Shown one piece after another: positions 33,698 through 42,319 of a DNA stretch of 64,000 nucleotides (its first letter is position 1; every line of letters starts with the position of its first letter). Source of the DNA: Gemmatimonadota bacterium. GTDB taxonomy: Bacteria; Gemmatimonadota; Gemmatimonadetes; Longimicrobiales; Gaopeijiaceae. Both the position numbers and the translations under genes were made by a program. The notes beneath the pieces were generated by a model that did not search any database, was not told the DNA's origin, and saw only the letters and a program-made list of their open reading frames with translations. The stretch covers positions 186,001 through 250,000 of the forward strand of contig SKKN01000003.1 of NCBI GenBank assembly GCA_007121455.1, read 5' to 3'.

Positions 33698-35092
33698 TCA
33701 GGGAGCCTGGTTCAGGAGCTCGTAGCGGTACCCCGTGGCCCTTGTGGCGTGCGGCACCTCGAAGGTCTTGACATCTCCCGGGGCCGGTGTCTCCACGAGG
33801 AGGGTTTCGCCTCCGGTCTCCTCCGCTTCATGGTAGAACGTGAACCTGAGGCGGATCGGCTCTCCACCCTCGGCGCTGTTTCCGATCATCCTCCCCTGCA
33901 GCGTGGATCCGCCGGGGGACGGCTGCAGCACGATCCCCTCCAGGTGTATGGGTGCGGCGTCGATGATCTCGAGGCGCCGGACGGCCTCCGCCTCATCCCC
34001 CAGCTCGAGGTGCGCACGCGCCACGACGAGGGCGGCGTTCTCGTTCAAGGGGTCGAGTTCGAGAAGGCGGTCGCCGGCCCCGGTGAGGGAGGCCCAATCC
34101 TCGGCTGCGAAGAGAGCGTTCACATAGTTGAACCAGGGGTCGCGGGAGTGGGGTCGACGCTCGGTCAGTCGGCGAAATGCTTCGCCGGCTTGAACGAACT
34201 CCCCGTTCCGGAAAAGGGCGACCCCCAGGTTGAAGAGCTGGGCCGGCTCCATCTCCCCCTCGGAGAGAAGGGCTCCGTAGAGCTCCGCGGCCTCGTCCCT
34301 CCTGCCCTGGCCCGCGCGGGCAGCGGCCAGATTCTGCCGGGTCTGGACGCTTCCCGGGTTCCGTTCGAGCTGCTGTCTGAGCAGGGGCTCCGCATCCTGG
34401 AAACTCTCCTGCACGAGGAGAAGGTCGGCCAGGCTCTCCTCGATCCTCCACCTCGCCTCCGTGCGCTCCTCGACCTGCTCCGCCGGAAGGACCCGAGTGG
34501 CCGGGAGTCGCCCGAGCCCCTCGAGCGCGGCCTGATAGACCTCGATTGCCTCGTCGTAGCTCCCATCGTCAGAGAGGAGCATCGCCAGGTTCCGGTGGGC
34601 TTCGGGCCGCAGGTGGTAGATGTGGACCGCCCCCTGCCAGGCCACCTTCGCCTCGGAGAGGTTCCCCTCCGCATACGCTTCGGCCCCCGCGCTGAAGGCC
34701 TCCGCCCAGGCGGACTCGCGCTCCGGCTCGATTCCGAGCTCGTACGCGGGGTAGAGCCGCTCGGCCTCATCGAAGAGCGAATCGGCCTTCGCATATCGCT
34801 CCGTACGCGCGCTCGCGGTGCCCGCCAGAAAATAGTGGATCGGATTGCTGGGGTCGGCCTCGATGCCCTCCTGCGCCAGTTCCAGGGCGCGCTCCGACTC
34901 CCCGGACCGGAGATAGAGGGTGGCGGTCTGCGAGAAGCGCGTCTCCACCGGCGGAACCCCTGGGTCGTACACGATCCCGGTAGGGGAAACGACCGGTCCG
35001 GGGTTCGCGGGGCCCGTCGTGGAGCAGGCGGCGAGGGAGAGCAGCGCCGGGAGGAGGAACATCGGTCGCGAGCGACGGTGGGCCGCGGCCAT
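33698..35092 (-). CDS. tetratricopeptide-repeat lipoprotein
   Basis: Protein of 464 residues. The lipobox LSLAAC places the mature Cys at 23. At least six TPR-like helix pairs are visible between about 50 and 370, such as NPIHYFLAGTASARTERYAK and LFNLGVALFRNGEFVQAGE. A final beta-rich domain of about 85 residues follows. It starts three bases after the TonB-like gene stop, so the two are co-translated. A role as a periplasmic adaptor for the TonB-like protein is plausible but unproved. Confidence 0.85.
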   Translation of the reverse strand: MAAAHRRSRPMFLLPALLSLAACSTTGPANPGPVVSPTGIVYDPGVPPVETRFSQTATLYLRSGESERALELAQEGIEADPSNPIHYFLAGTASARTERYAKADSLFDEAERLYPAYELGIEPERESAWAEAFSAGAEAYAEGNLSEAKVAWQGAVHIYHLRPEAHRNLAMLLSDDGSYDEAIEVYQAALEGLGRLPATRVLPAEQVEERTEARWRIEESLADLLLVQESFQDAEPLLRQQLERNPGSVQTRQNLAAARAGQGRRDEAAELYGALLSEGEMEPAQLFNLGVALFRNGEFVQAGEAFRRLTERRPHSRDPWFNYVNALFAAEDWASLTGAGDRLLELDPLNENAALVVARAHLELGDEAEAVRRLEIIDAAPIHLEGIVLQPSPGGSTLQGRMIGNSAEGGEPIRLRFTFYHEAEETGGETLLVETPAPGDVKTFEVPHATRATGYRYELLNQAP

Positions 35093-35095
35093 GGG

Positions 35096-35956
35096 CTACC
35101 AGGGATAGGGGAGGGAGAAGATCACGGCCATCGGCACGCGCACCCCCTCCTCCCGCGCCGGACGAAAGGACACCACGTCGTTGAAGAGTTCGAGGGCGGC
35201 ACGGTCCAGCTCCGGGTCCCCGCTCGCTTGATTGATCTCGGCCCATTCGACGGAGCCGCGTTCGTCGATCCAGAGGGCGACACGGACGGTGCCTTCACCA
35301 GGACCATTCCGGAACCTCCGCTCCAGGAAGCCCGCCACCTCCAAGGGGTTCTGGATCAGGATCCAACTCGAGGGAGAAAGGAGCTGGAGGTGAGGCCGGA
35401 CCGAAGTGAGTCGGTCCAGATCGAAGCCCCCGGACTCGAGCGCCTCGAAATCGGGGGTGGCACGATCCGCCGCAATTCGGCGGGCGTCCTCTTCGGGATC
35501 CGGAGCGTCATCGGGGTCACCTTGTTCCTCCTCGAGCTCCGGGGCCGCTTCCACGATGCCGGGAATCAGCTCTCCCCCCTCGCCGAGCCGCTCGCGGAGG
35601 GCGCCCGAGGCATCCGCGAATTCCCAGTTCCCTCCTCCCTCCACCTCGTCGGACTCGGCTTCCTCGCTCGGAGTCGCGGGTTCCTCGACGGCGACCACGA
35701 TTCCCGGGGGGCCACCGGCGTCGGAGGAAGGCTCGGGGAGTGCCACCCCTTCCATCGTGTGCATCGGCTCTGTGCCGGGTCGGGAGACCGGCTCCTCCGC
35801 TTCCCATATCGGCGACCAGAGAAGCAGCAGCGCGTGCAGAGCTACCGCACCCGTCGTCGACCACGACAGCCGTGCGGTCCATCCGTCCTTGAAGAGATCG
35901 TTCGCACTCCGGAACCGCCAATCCTGCGGATCCGGCCGCGGCGCTCGTATGCTCAT
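35096..35956 (-). CDS. TonB-like energy-transducing protein
   Basis: Protein of 286 residues. One transmembrane helix at about 33-51 is followed by an acidic, proline-containing periplasmic linker (about 55-165). The C-terminal TonB-like domain contains VRVALWIDERGSVEWAEI, DRAALELFNDVVSFRPA and ends VIFSLPYPW. TonB couples the proton gradient through ExbB/ExbD to outer-membrane receptors; neither ExbB nor ExbD is in the window. GGAG precedes ATG 35956. The linker is acidic where classical TonB has Pro-Lys/Glu repeats. Confidence 0.8.
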   Translation of the reverse strand: MSIRAPRPDPQDWRFRSANDLFKDGWTARLSWSTTGAVALHALLLLWSPIWEAEEPVSRPGTEPMHTMEGVALPEPSSDAGGPPGIVVAVEEPATPSEEAESDEVEGGGNWEFADASGALRERLGEGGELIPGIVEAAPELEEEQGDPDDAPDPEEDARRIAADRATPDFEALESGGFDLDRLTSVRPHLQLLSPSSWILIQNPLEVAGFLERRFRNGPGEGTVRVALWIDERGSVEWAEINQASGDPELDRAALELFNDVVSFRPAREEGVRVPMAVIFSLPYPW

Positions 35957-36159
35957 CCTGATCTCCGGAAGCGACACGCCCGCCGCCTCGGCCGCCGGAA
36001 CTGCGCGGGAGCCAAACGGGCCCATATTCAGGCTATCGCGGGTACAGAGGGCGCGCAACGGGCTTGCCTCCGCGACCGCGAACGGCGAGTCTCGGGATAT
36101 CCCCTGCGCGTTCTCGGTTCGAACTCGCGCCCAACACCGGCACGGAAGCGCACTTCCCG

Positions 36160-37158
36160 ATGAGGAACGCTCTTTCTCCCCTCCTGGCCACCGCCTCGGT
36201 CCTCGCACTCGTGACCTGGCTCTACCTCGGCGGAAGCGACACGGCCGGCGGGGGATCGTGGGCTCCCACACAGGACACGACTGCCGCTGAAGAGATGGGT
36301 TCTCGCAAGGCCTGTGCCGTGCCTCTGGCTTGGCGGGTGGGAAGCATCCATCCGGCCTTCGGCCTGACGAGGGAGGACGTGGAGGCAGCGGTATCCGAGG
36401 CTACGTCGCTCTGGGAGGAGGCGGCGGAAGCGAGCCTGTTTCGGTTCGATTCCGGAGGCGGATTTCCCATCCGCCTCGTGCACGACGACCGACAGGCACG
36501 AGGCGAAGAGCGGAGGCGCTACGAGGCGGAACTTCGCCGCGCGGAGGAGGAGATGGAGGCGTGGCGGGAGGAGCTCCGCCGCCGAACGGAGGAGCTCCAG
36601 GAGGCACAGTCACGCCATGACACGCAGGTGACCGCGTTCCAGGACCGGCTCTCCCGGTACAACGAACGGGTGCGCGAATGGAACGAGAGAGGGGATACCC
36701 CTTCGGAGGTCGTCGCAGAACTGCGGCGCACGGAGGAGTCGCTCGAAACCGAGCGAAGGCGGCTGCAGGAGCGGGCTCGTGAGATCGAGGAGGCGGCGCA
36801 GGCGTTAAACGAAGAGCAGGCGGAGTTCAATCGGGCCGTCGACGAATTCAACCGGACCTCTGCAGGTCTCGAGCAACGGTTCCCTCCCGAACGCGTGGAG
36901 TCGGGCGTGTATCGCGAAACGGTGGAGACCGTGAACGGTCGAATACAGGAGGTGGGGCGGGAAATTCTCATCTACCGCTTCGACGACCGGGACCAGCTCG
37001 TCCGTGTGATTGCCCACGAGCTCGGCCACGCTCTTGGTCTCGGTCACTCCCCGGTGACCGGTGCGATCATGAGTGAGGAGCACGAGGAAGCCTCGGCGGC
37101 TCCCCGGATTCATGCAAGCGACGTGGAGCTCCTCCAGGAGCGGTGTCCGGGGCTATGA
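36160..37158 (+). CDS. matrixin-like zinc metalloprotease with coiled-coil insert
   Basis: Exported protein of 332 residues. The signal/anchor spans about 5-25. An N-terminal matrixin-like part (CAVPLAWRVGSIHPAFGLTR onward, to about 105) is followed by roughly 130 residues of Glu/Arg-rich coiled coil (about 110-240). The metzincin motif HELGHALGLGHSP is at about 286-298, with a Met-turn candidate AIMSEE just after. The coiled coil separates the propeptide-like/first strands from the zinc site, an unusual arrangement. The start ATG 36160 has only a weak ribosome site. Confidence 0.82.
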   Translation: MRNALSPLLATASVLALVTWLYLGGSDTAGGGSWAPTQDTTAAEEMGSRKACAVPLAWRVGSIHPAFGLTREDVEAAVSEATSLWEEAAEASLFRFDSGGGFPIRLVHDDRQARGEERRRYEAELRRAEEEMEAWREELRRRTEELQEAQSRHDTQVTAFQDRLSRYNERVREWNERGDTPSEVVAELRRTEESLETERRRLQERAREIEEAAQALNEEQAEFNRAVDEFNRTSAGLEQRFPPERVESGVYRETVETVNGRIQEVGREILIYRFDDRDQLVRVIAHELGHALGLGHSPVTGAIMSEEHEEASAAPRIHASDVELLQERCPGL

Positions 37159-37272
37159 TGGGCGCTGAGCCATGGGCTCGCCTGGATGGGCAGCGTCCTC
37201 GCTTCCTCTACTGAGGCCGGGACGAGGACGTCCGAAGGCGAGCCCACGGCTGAGCGCCGGCAGCCCTTCCGG

Positions 37273-38004
37273 TCAGCTGTCCGGAGCGAGGAACACCGCG
37301 AACTGGAGGTCGCTGCACTCGCCGGGCGCGAGCTCCTCCACTCCGGGGGGGAGGAACTCCTCACAGCCACCCGCGAAGGTAGAGCGCTGCTCGGGTACCC
37401 TGCCCGGAATCAACGGGCCGTGGCTTCGCATCACGAGGTGGATCTCGGCGCCGGCTGGATTCGTGAGCCCGTAGTCCTTTCCCTCGACTTCCTCGAATGC
37501 TCCGACAAAGTGGTCGATGCAGCTGTCGCGTACCTCGCCCATGGTCAACCGGTCGTGGTACCTGGCCGTTCGATTCTTGCCGACGATGCTGCCGTCGGCA
37601 TAGACGCACGACGGCTCCACTCCGGTTGGACCGTCGGGTCCATCGAACAGGTCCATCTCTCCGCAGGCCATCTGGCCCGCACCATGCTCGCACTCCTCCG
37701 GGTTGTTGAAGATGACCCACCAAAGGGTGACGACGTCCCTGTGCGGGAGCTCGGTAGTGTGGGTTCTGGTGCGGACGGCGTCGGCTTCCCTCAGGAGCCC
37801 GGCTCGGGCGCCTTCCACCACCTCCATGTCGGAGAATCGAATCACCTCAGCTCGGGTCTCAGCGGGAACGCCCAGATTCATCGCGGTCCCCTTCTCTGCC
37901 GTAAGTGCCTCACCGGCTCCAGCCGCGGGCTGAAGAGGATCGTTCCCATCGCATGCAATCAGCACCGCTGGCAGCAGTAGGACAAAAAGCATCCGCAAAT
38001 TCAT
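37273..38004 (-). CDS. hypothetical lipoprotein
   Basis: Protein of 243 residues. The signal ends in a lipobox, AVLIAC, with Cys at 18. The mature part contains several cysteines (NNPEECEHGAGQMACGEMD region, ECEHG and ACGEMD being separate) and a late GGCEEFLPPGVEELAPGEC stretch. These could form disulfides in the periplasm. Composition of the middle part resembles secreted proteins with CHRD-like beta structure, but I cannot assign a family. It stands alone between the matrixin-like gene (convergent) and the DoxX remnant. Confidence 0.7.
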   Translation of the reverse strand: MNLRMLFVLLLPAVLIACDGNDPLQPAAGAGEALTAEKGTAMNLGVPAETRAEVIRFSDMEVVEGARAGLLREADAVRTRTHTTELPHRDVVTLWWVIFNNPEECEHGAGQMACGEMDLFDGPDGPTGVEPSCVYADGSIVGKNRTARYHDRLTMGEVRDSCIDHFVGAFEEVEGKDYGLTNPAGAEIHLVMRSHGPLIPGRVPEQRSTFAGGCEEFLPPGVEELAPGECSDLQFAVFLAPDS

Positions 38005-38158
38005 GGCCGCCTCCTCGTCACGGGTCCGTTGTGATCACGTACTTCAATCAACCATCCGACCGTTGATCCCATCGTTGTTCCCAGCGTTGGATCCCGGGAA
38101 CCATTCCACATGGCTCATGCGTTTTCGAGGTGAACGATGACCTCGACCATCGAGAGGA

Positions 38159-38419
38159 GTGCGGGTCGGAGCCGCGGCGATCATTCCGGTCATGCTCGGC
38201 GCGATCTTCATGGTCCACTGGGGCCAATGGCATTTCATGGCGACCGAGACCCATCCCATGGGCGGGATGCAGTTTCAGGTCACCCTCCTCCTCATCCTGA
38301 GTTACCTCGCGTTGAAGGGGAACGGAGTAAACAGCGCAGGGATCGCGCGGGAGGAAATGGTCATGTCATTCGGGCCGGGGATTCACTCCTCGTGCTCGGC
38401 GATCGCTGCGATCAACTGA
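38159..38419 (+). pseudogene. DoxX-family C-terminal remnant
   Basis: The translated segment RVGAAAIIPVMLGAIFMVHW and the following GGMQFQVTLLLILSYLAL match the last two helices of small DoxX membrane proteins. The first half of the family, including its first two helices, is absent: the bases before 38159 encode no membrane segment in any frame. The GTG at 38159 has no ribosome site. After residue 57 the frame runs on into the opposing DUF4174 gene. Most likely a decayed gene. Confidence 0.6.
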
Positions 38420-38733
38420 TGCAGCGGAAGGGGCTCGTCCGACCTCAGGATCTCGGTTCCGTCCAGGCCGATCAGATGGAGACCGAATCCCCCCTCTTCC
38501 ACCCCGAAGCTTTCACGGGCCCGCTCCGCCTCTTCGTGGGATATCGGACGATCTTCGGCAAAGGACGGGCCGTCTTCGAAGAGCCCGAAAAACGCGATCT
38601 TCGACGCCTCCAGGTCTCCACTGTCGTCATGCAGATAGATGAGTTGCTCCTCGTAGCGCACGTCCTGCGGGTCGGGAGCGAATACGAGGAGGACCGGCTG
38701 CTTGAGTTGATACTGATCGAGGTCGAGAGCCAT
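38383..38733 (-). CDS. DUF4174 protein
   Basis: Protein of 116 residues with the DUF4174 pattern: a first strand PVLLVFAPDP, a central acidic helix region, and a closing GLHLIGLDGTEILRSDEPL with the LHQLIAAI helix. The fold is thioredoxin-like without redox cysteines. No signal peptide is seen, although some relatives are periplasmic. Function unknown. Its 3' end overlaps the DoxX remnant. Confidence 0.75.
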   Translation of the reverse strand: MALDLDQYQLKQPVLLVFAPDPQDVRYEEQLIYLHDDSGDLEASKIAFFGLFEDGPSFAEDRPISHEEAERARESFGVEEGGFGLHLIGLDGTEILRSDEPLPLHQLIAAIAEHEE

Positions 38734-38813
38734 GTCGCCGGCTCCTTCGATGAGGTTCTCGGGGGTCCGGGACTTCAGCCGCTGACCCCGGGATGGGATG
38801 TGTTCAGGGGCCC

Positions 38814-39284
38814 TTAGGGCTCCTTCCGCCCGAAGCTCCCGAGCCGAGGACTCACGAGGCGCTTGTAGTCATCGTACCTCAACCGTACGAGCTGGGTATG
38901 GGAGCCCGCGCTGAAGGCGATCTCTTCGTCCTCCTCCAGGGTTCGGTCCACGAAGACGGGGAGGTCGTAAAGGTTGCCGAAGGGGGGCATCGCCCCCAAC
39001 TCGCTGTCGGGAAAGAGCGTCTCGAACTCCTCCTCCGTGGCGAGCTCGGCACTTTCCGCGCCGGCTACTTCCGCCAGTGCCTGAAGGTCGATCTGGTGGG
39101 AGGCGGGGACCACCGCCATAACCATCTCCCCATCCACCTTCACCATGACCGGCTTGGCCAACTCCTTTCCGGGCACATGGGCGGCCGCGGCGATCTCCTG
39201 TGCCGTATAGGCCTTCGAGTGGTTGATGGTGACGTATCGCACCTTCTCCCGGTCGAGGAACTCGACGAGCTGCGTGATGGGCAT
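38814..39284 (-). CDS. YbaK/EbsC-family aminoacyl-tRNA deacylase-like protein
   Basis: Cytosolic protein of 156 residues. It matches the YbaK/ProXp fold: HSKAYTAQEIAAAAHVPGKE, LAKPVMVKVDGEMVMAVVPA, and a later LGAMPPFGNLYDLPVFVDRT with the GxxPPFG loop. Such proteins clear mischarged tRNA in trans. AGGTT-type ribosome site is weak. Its precise tRNA specificity cannot be read from sequence. It lies downstream of the ArsC-like gene on the same strand after 140 bases. Confidence 0.88.
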   Translation of the reverse strand: MPITQLVEFLDREKVRYVTINHSKAYTAQEIAAAAHVPGKELAKPVMVKVDGEMVMAVVPASHQIDLQALAEVAGAESAELATEEEFETLFPDSELGAMPPFGNLYDLPVFVDRTLEEDEEIAFSAGSHTQLVRLRYDDYKRLVSPRLGSFGRKEP

Positions 39285-39424
39285 GGGAACCTCCGGGCTG
39301 AGAGAGGTGAGGCAGGGGTTCGTGCTCCGTTTCCCCTTGCGAGAACCATGCCGGTCACTTGCGGGAGCTGGTCGGCCGGGGCAAGGCGCGTCGCCGGAGC
39401 CTTCTGGTCGCCCAGCCTTGCCCG

Positions 39425-39793
39425 CTACCGGTCAGGGCTGAAGAGCTCCCGCACGTTCTCCACGGGTCGCGCCAGAACTGCGCGGTCGCCTCGCTCCACG
39501 ATCGGGCGCTGGAGCAGCTCCGGGCTCTTCACGAGCAGGGAGAGGATCTCGTCGTCGGAGCGACCGTCGTCCGCGGTCACGCCAGCCGCGCGCGCCTCGC
39601 GCTTCCGGAGCACCTCGCGAGGACCCAGGTCCGCCTTTTCGAGGAGCTCCCGGAGCTTCTCCTCCTGGAGAGGCTCCACGAAATAGTCGACTCGCTCGAA
39701 CGGGATGCCTTCCTCCTCGAGGAGCTTCTTGAGCTTGCGGCAGGTGGTGCAGGTGGGCTTTTCGTAGACGGTCAGTTCGGGCTCGAGAGTCAT
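39425..39793 (-). CDS. ArsC/Spx-family thiol protein
   Basis: Protein of 122 residues with the arsenate reductase C-like thioredoxin fold. The active-site segment is KPTCTTCRKLKK with C15 and C18, a CxxC as in Spx/MgsR and YffB rather than the single catalytic Cys of classical ArsC. LLQRPIVERGDRAVLARP is the conserved C-terminal block. No arsR or arsB is nearby, so a role in arsenate resistance is doubtful. It begins 31 bases after the ATP-grasp gene of the cyanophycin operon and could be its last member. Confidence 0.8.
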   Translation of the reverse strand: MTLEPELTVYEKPTCTTCRKLKKLLEEEGIPFERVDYFVEPLQEEKLRELLEKADLGPREVLRKREARAAGVTADDGRSDDEILSLLVKSPELLQRPIVERGDRAVLARPVENVRELFSPDR

Positions 39794-39824
39794 CTTGCCT
39801 CCTCGTTTGGGGTGCTGGAGACGT

Positions 39825-41138
39825 TCAGCGGACGGGCACTTCCCGGTCGAACTCGAAGTGGAGACTCGTCGCGCATTCCCGCCAGTTGTCGCGCAGGGTC
39901 TTCCGGCTCCCGGCGCCCATGTAGACGATGGCCAGGGTATAGCTGTAGCTGTCCTGCTCGTGCAGCTCGGAGAGATACATGCCCTCTTCGACCTGCGGAT
40001 GGACGATGGTACCGGGAAACCGGTCGGCCAAGGCCTCGATCTCCGCAGAAGTCGGCACGCGGGTCACCCGGGCGTCCTCATAGGCACGGAGGAAAAACGC
40101 CGCCGCTCTCCGGAACTGTCCCTGCCGCATCGGAATTTCCGGGCGCTCACCCAGGGCGAGCTTGATCGGCACCTCGTGGTTGCTCGTTCCGTCGACCTTC
40201 TCGAACAGGTCGCTGTGGTGCTGAGCGACCCGCGTATTGATCTCCAGGAGCCAGGTGCGGTCCCGGGCCCTGTCCCAGAAGAACTCGATGTTGAATCCGG
40301 AGTTGTCGAATCCGATGTGCTCGAGCACACGGGTTCCAATCTCCGCCATGCGTGCCTGGACGCGTCGTGGCAGGCGGGAGGGATACTCGTAGCGCGCGAA
40401 GCTCGAGGAGTGGGGCACCCGTATGGAATCCACGGTACCGTGGAAGTGCACGTCCCCTTCGAAGACATACCCCTCCAGGGTGCATTGGCGGCCCCCGATG
40501 ATCTCCTCGGCGATGCAGTGGTTCCCATCGACCTGGCTGATCTCGGTGGGCAGGGACAGCTGCTGGAGCACGAAGTTGAACGGCTCTCCGAGCTGGCCGA
40601 TCTGCTCGCGGATCTGCTCCACGGCTCCGTCCAGAACGTGTCGGCTCGGGATGCGAAACCCGAGAAAGGACCCGCTCGACTTCACGGGCTTGATCCAGAA
40701 AGGGTAGGAGAGTTGGATGCGGTCCACGGCTTCGTCGTCGAAGGGGTCTACCGCGGTGAAGGTGGGAATCGCCTCGGGGACGACCTTCCTCTGTTCGACC
40801 CTCGCCCAGTATTTGTGCTCGCATTTCAGGACGCTTTCCAGCTCGGGTGCCCGAAGGCCGAATTTCCGGCACAGGATGGGCAGCATGGTGCTGATGGGGA
40901 AGTCGATGTATCCGGCGACGGCATCGACGCGCCCGGAAAACGCGCGGAGCTCGCCTTCGGCCTGGCGAAGCATCCCCGGGACGTCGTAGTCGTGGGGTTC
41001 GTCGAGCAGGCCATGAAAGCGAAAGCGCTCAGCGCCCTGGATGCTCTCGAGCTTCTCCCGGTGGAACGGGGTCAGTCCGACGAGGAAAACGTTCTTCCGG
41101 CCGTCGTGTTTCTCGGGTGCTTCGAGTGGAGCGGTCAC
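39825..41138 (-). CDS. uncharacterised ATP-grasp ligase of the cyanophycin operon
   Basis: Protein of 437 residues with a pre-ATP-grasp Rossmann-like domain (about 15-100) and an ATP-grasp domain (about 105-330). Visible nucleotide residues are Lys150 and Lys153 in FWIKPVKSSGS and the EEIIGG...EGYVFEGD strand (Glu211-Glu227). The metal site is WLLEINTR at 296-303 with Glu299 and Asn301. An extra C-terminal domain of about 100 residues follows. The GTG start overlaps the iadA stop, so it is the fourth co-translated gene after cphB, cphA and iadA. It should activate a carboxylate and join it to an amine or thiol; the substrate is not known. Products of this operon such as Asp, Arg or beta-Asp-Arg are natural candidates. 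Confidence 0.8.
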   Translation of the reverse strand: MTAPLEAPEKHDGRKNVFLVGLTPFHREKLESIQGAERFRFHGLLDEPHDYDVPGMLRQAEGELRAFSGRVDAVAGYIDFPISTMLPILCRKFGLRAPELESVLKCEHKYWARVEQRKVVPEAIPTFTAVDPFDDEAVDRIQLSYPFWIKPVKSSGSFLGFRIPSRHVLDGAVEQIREQIGQLGEPFNFVLQQLSLPTEISQVDGNHCIAEEIIGGRQCTLEGYVFEGDVHFHGTVDSIRVPHSSSFARYEYPSRLPRRVQARMAEIGTRVLEHIGFDNSGFNIEFFWDRARDRTWLLEINTRVAQHHSDLFEKVDGTSNHEVPIKLALGERPEIPMRQGQFRRAAAFFLRAYEDARVTRVPTSAEIEALADRFPGTIVHPQVEEGMYLSELHEQDSYSYTLAIVYMGAGSRKTLRDNWRECATSLHFEFDREVPVR

Positions 41139-42319
41139 ATGACCCCCTGGTCGGACGGAGGATGGATTCGGCGCCCCGCGACGAACGTCTGCCGGGGCTG
41201 AAGATCGGAGTCGACCAGCGTTACATCGGCATCGGAACCGATGGCCAGTCGGCCTTTCCGGTCGTGCAATCCGAGCACGCGGGCCACGTTTCCCGAGATC
41301 AGGCTCAGGGCCGCTTCGAGCGGCAGGATCTTCTCGCGCACGAGCTTCTGCCAGTCGCCGAGCAGCGCCCCGTTGCCCGCAACGCGCATGCCCACATAGG
41401 TGCCGCGCGCATCGAATTCGGGCAGGCTGCCGTTGCAGTCGGAGCTGATCGTGATCCGTTCGATCGGAACGCCGGCCTCGAGCAGCGCGCACACGGCGGT
41501 GAATGCGGAGTGTTCGTCGTCTCCGGCGTGATCATCGAATGCGGTCACGTCGACGCTCGCCCCGAACAGCTTCGCGTACGAGGCCGCCTCTGCCAGCAGC
41601 TCGTGGCGACGGTTCACATGGGTGGGGATGACCTGGTCCGGGGGGATCTCGGTCTCGGTGAGGAGGCGCCGCAGCGGCTCGAGCCCGCGCGTGCCGTCGC
41701 CCACGTGGAAATGACAGATTCCGCGCTTGCCTGCGAGCATCGCACCCACCCGCGCCTCGGATACCAGGCGCTCGAGCTCGTCCTGGCGTGGCTGACTCGA
41801 TCGGTGGTCCGAAATCGCGATCTCGCCCACGCCGATGACCTCCGGAATCCAGGCGAGGTCGCGCTGGACATCGCCGGTGAGGGTCGGCGGCGGAACCCGG
41901 TACGCGCCGGTGTACATGTACGCCGCGATACCGTCGGCGCGGAGCCCCCGTACCTTTGCCAGGAGATCCGCGGGTGACCGGCTGACGCTGTCGGTGCCGA
42001 GCACTCCTACGACGGTGCCGATTCCCACCGAGGCGATTTCGGCTGTCGTGATCTCCGGGCAGCGAGTGCCGTAGCCACCTTCACCTCCGCCTCCCGTCAC
42101 ATGGACGTGCTGGTCGATGAAGGCCGGCACGGCTGTGAGATCCGGGGCCGTGACCGTGCGCACGGGCCAGCCCGGAGGTGCTTCGAGGTCGCTTCCGATC
42201 GCGGCGATCTTCCCGCCGGCAATCAGGATGTCCGTTGCATCCAGGGGTTCCGGAGCGAAGACCCGCCCGACGCGGAGCCTCGTCAGAAGGGGTGCGTCCG
42301 GATCCACCGGTTCGGTCAT
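41135..42319 (-). CDS. iadA: isoaspartyl dipeptidase (beta-aspartyl peptidase)
   Basis: Amidohydrolase-superfamily protein of 394 residues. The metal-binding motif is in QHVHVTGGGGEGG, with H71 and H73, and the glycine run is specific to IadA. The later CHFHVGDG and PTHVNR segments supply further metal ligands, and ITISSDCNGSLPEFD carries the catalytic Asp. IadA splits beta-aspartyl dipeptides. In this operon it should cut the beta-Asp-Arg released from cyanophycin by CphB into aspartate and arginine. Overlaps cphA and the ATP-grasp gene by four bases each. Confidence 0.92.
   Translation of the reverse strand: MTEPVDPDAPLLTRLRVGRVFAPEPLDATDILIAGGKIAAIGSDLEAPPGWPVRTVTAPDLTAVPAFIDQHVHVTGGGGEGGYGTRCPEITTAEIASVGIGTVVGVLGTDSVSRSPADLLAKVRGLRADGIAAYMYTGAYRVPPPTLTGDVQRDLAWIPEVIGVGEIAISDHRSSQPRQDELERLVSEARVGAMLAGKRGICHFHVGDGTRGLEPLRRLLTETEIPPDQVIPTHVNRRHELLAEAASYAKLFGASVDVTAFDDHAGDDEHSAFTAVCALLEAGVPIERITISSDCNGSLPEFDARGTYVGMRVAGNGALLGDWQKLVREKILPLEAALSLISGNVARVLGLHDRKGRLAIGSDADVTLVDSDLQPRQTFVAGRRIHPPSDQGVM

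Noticed and set aside
33524-36163. 879-codon plus-strand open frame opposite the TPR and TonB-like genes
   Set aside because: Low-complexity chance frame; the minus-strand genes have signal peptides and domain motifs.
39425-39793. Arsenate resistance gene
   Set aside because: The CxxC site is Spx-like and no ars genes are adjacent.
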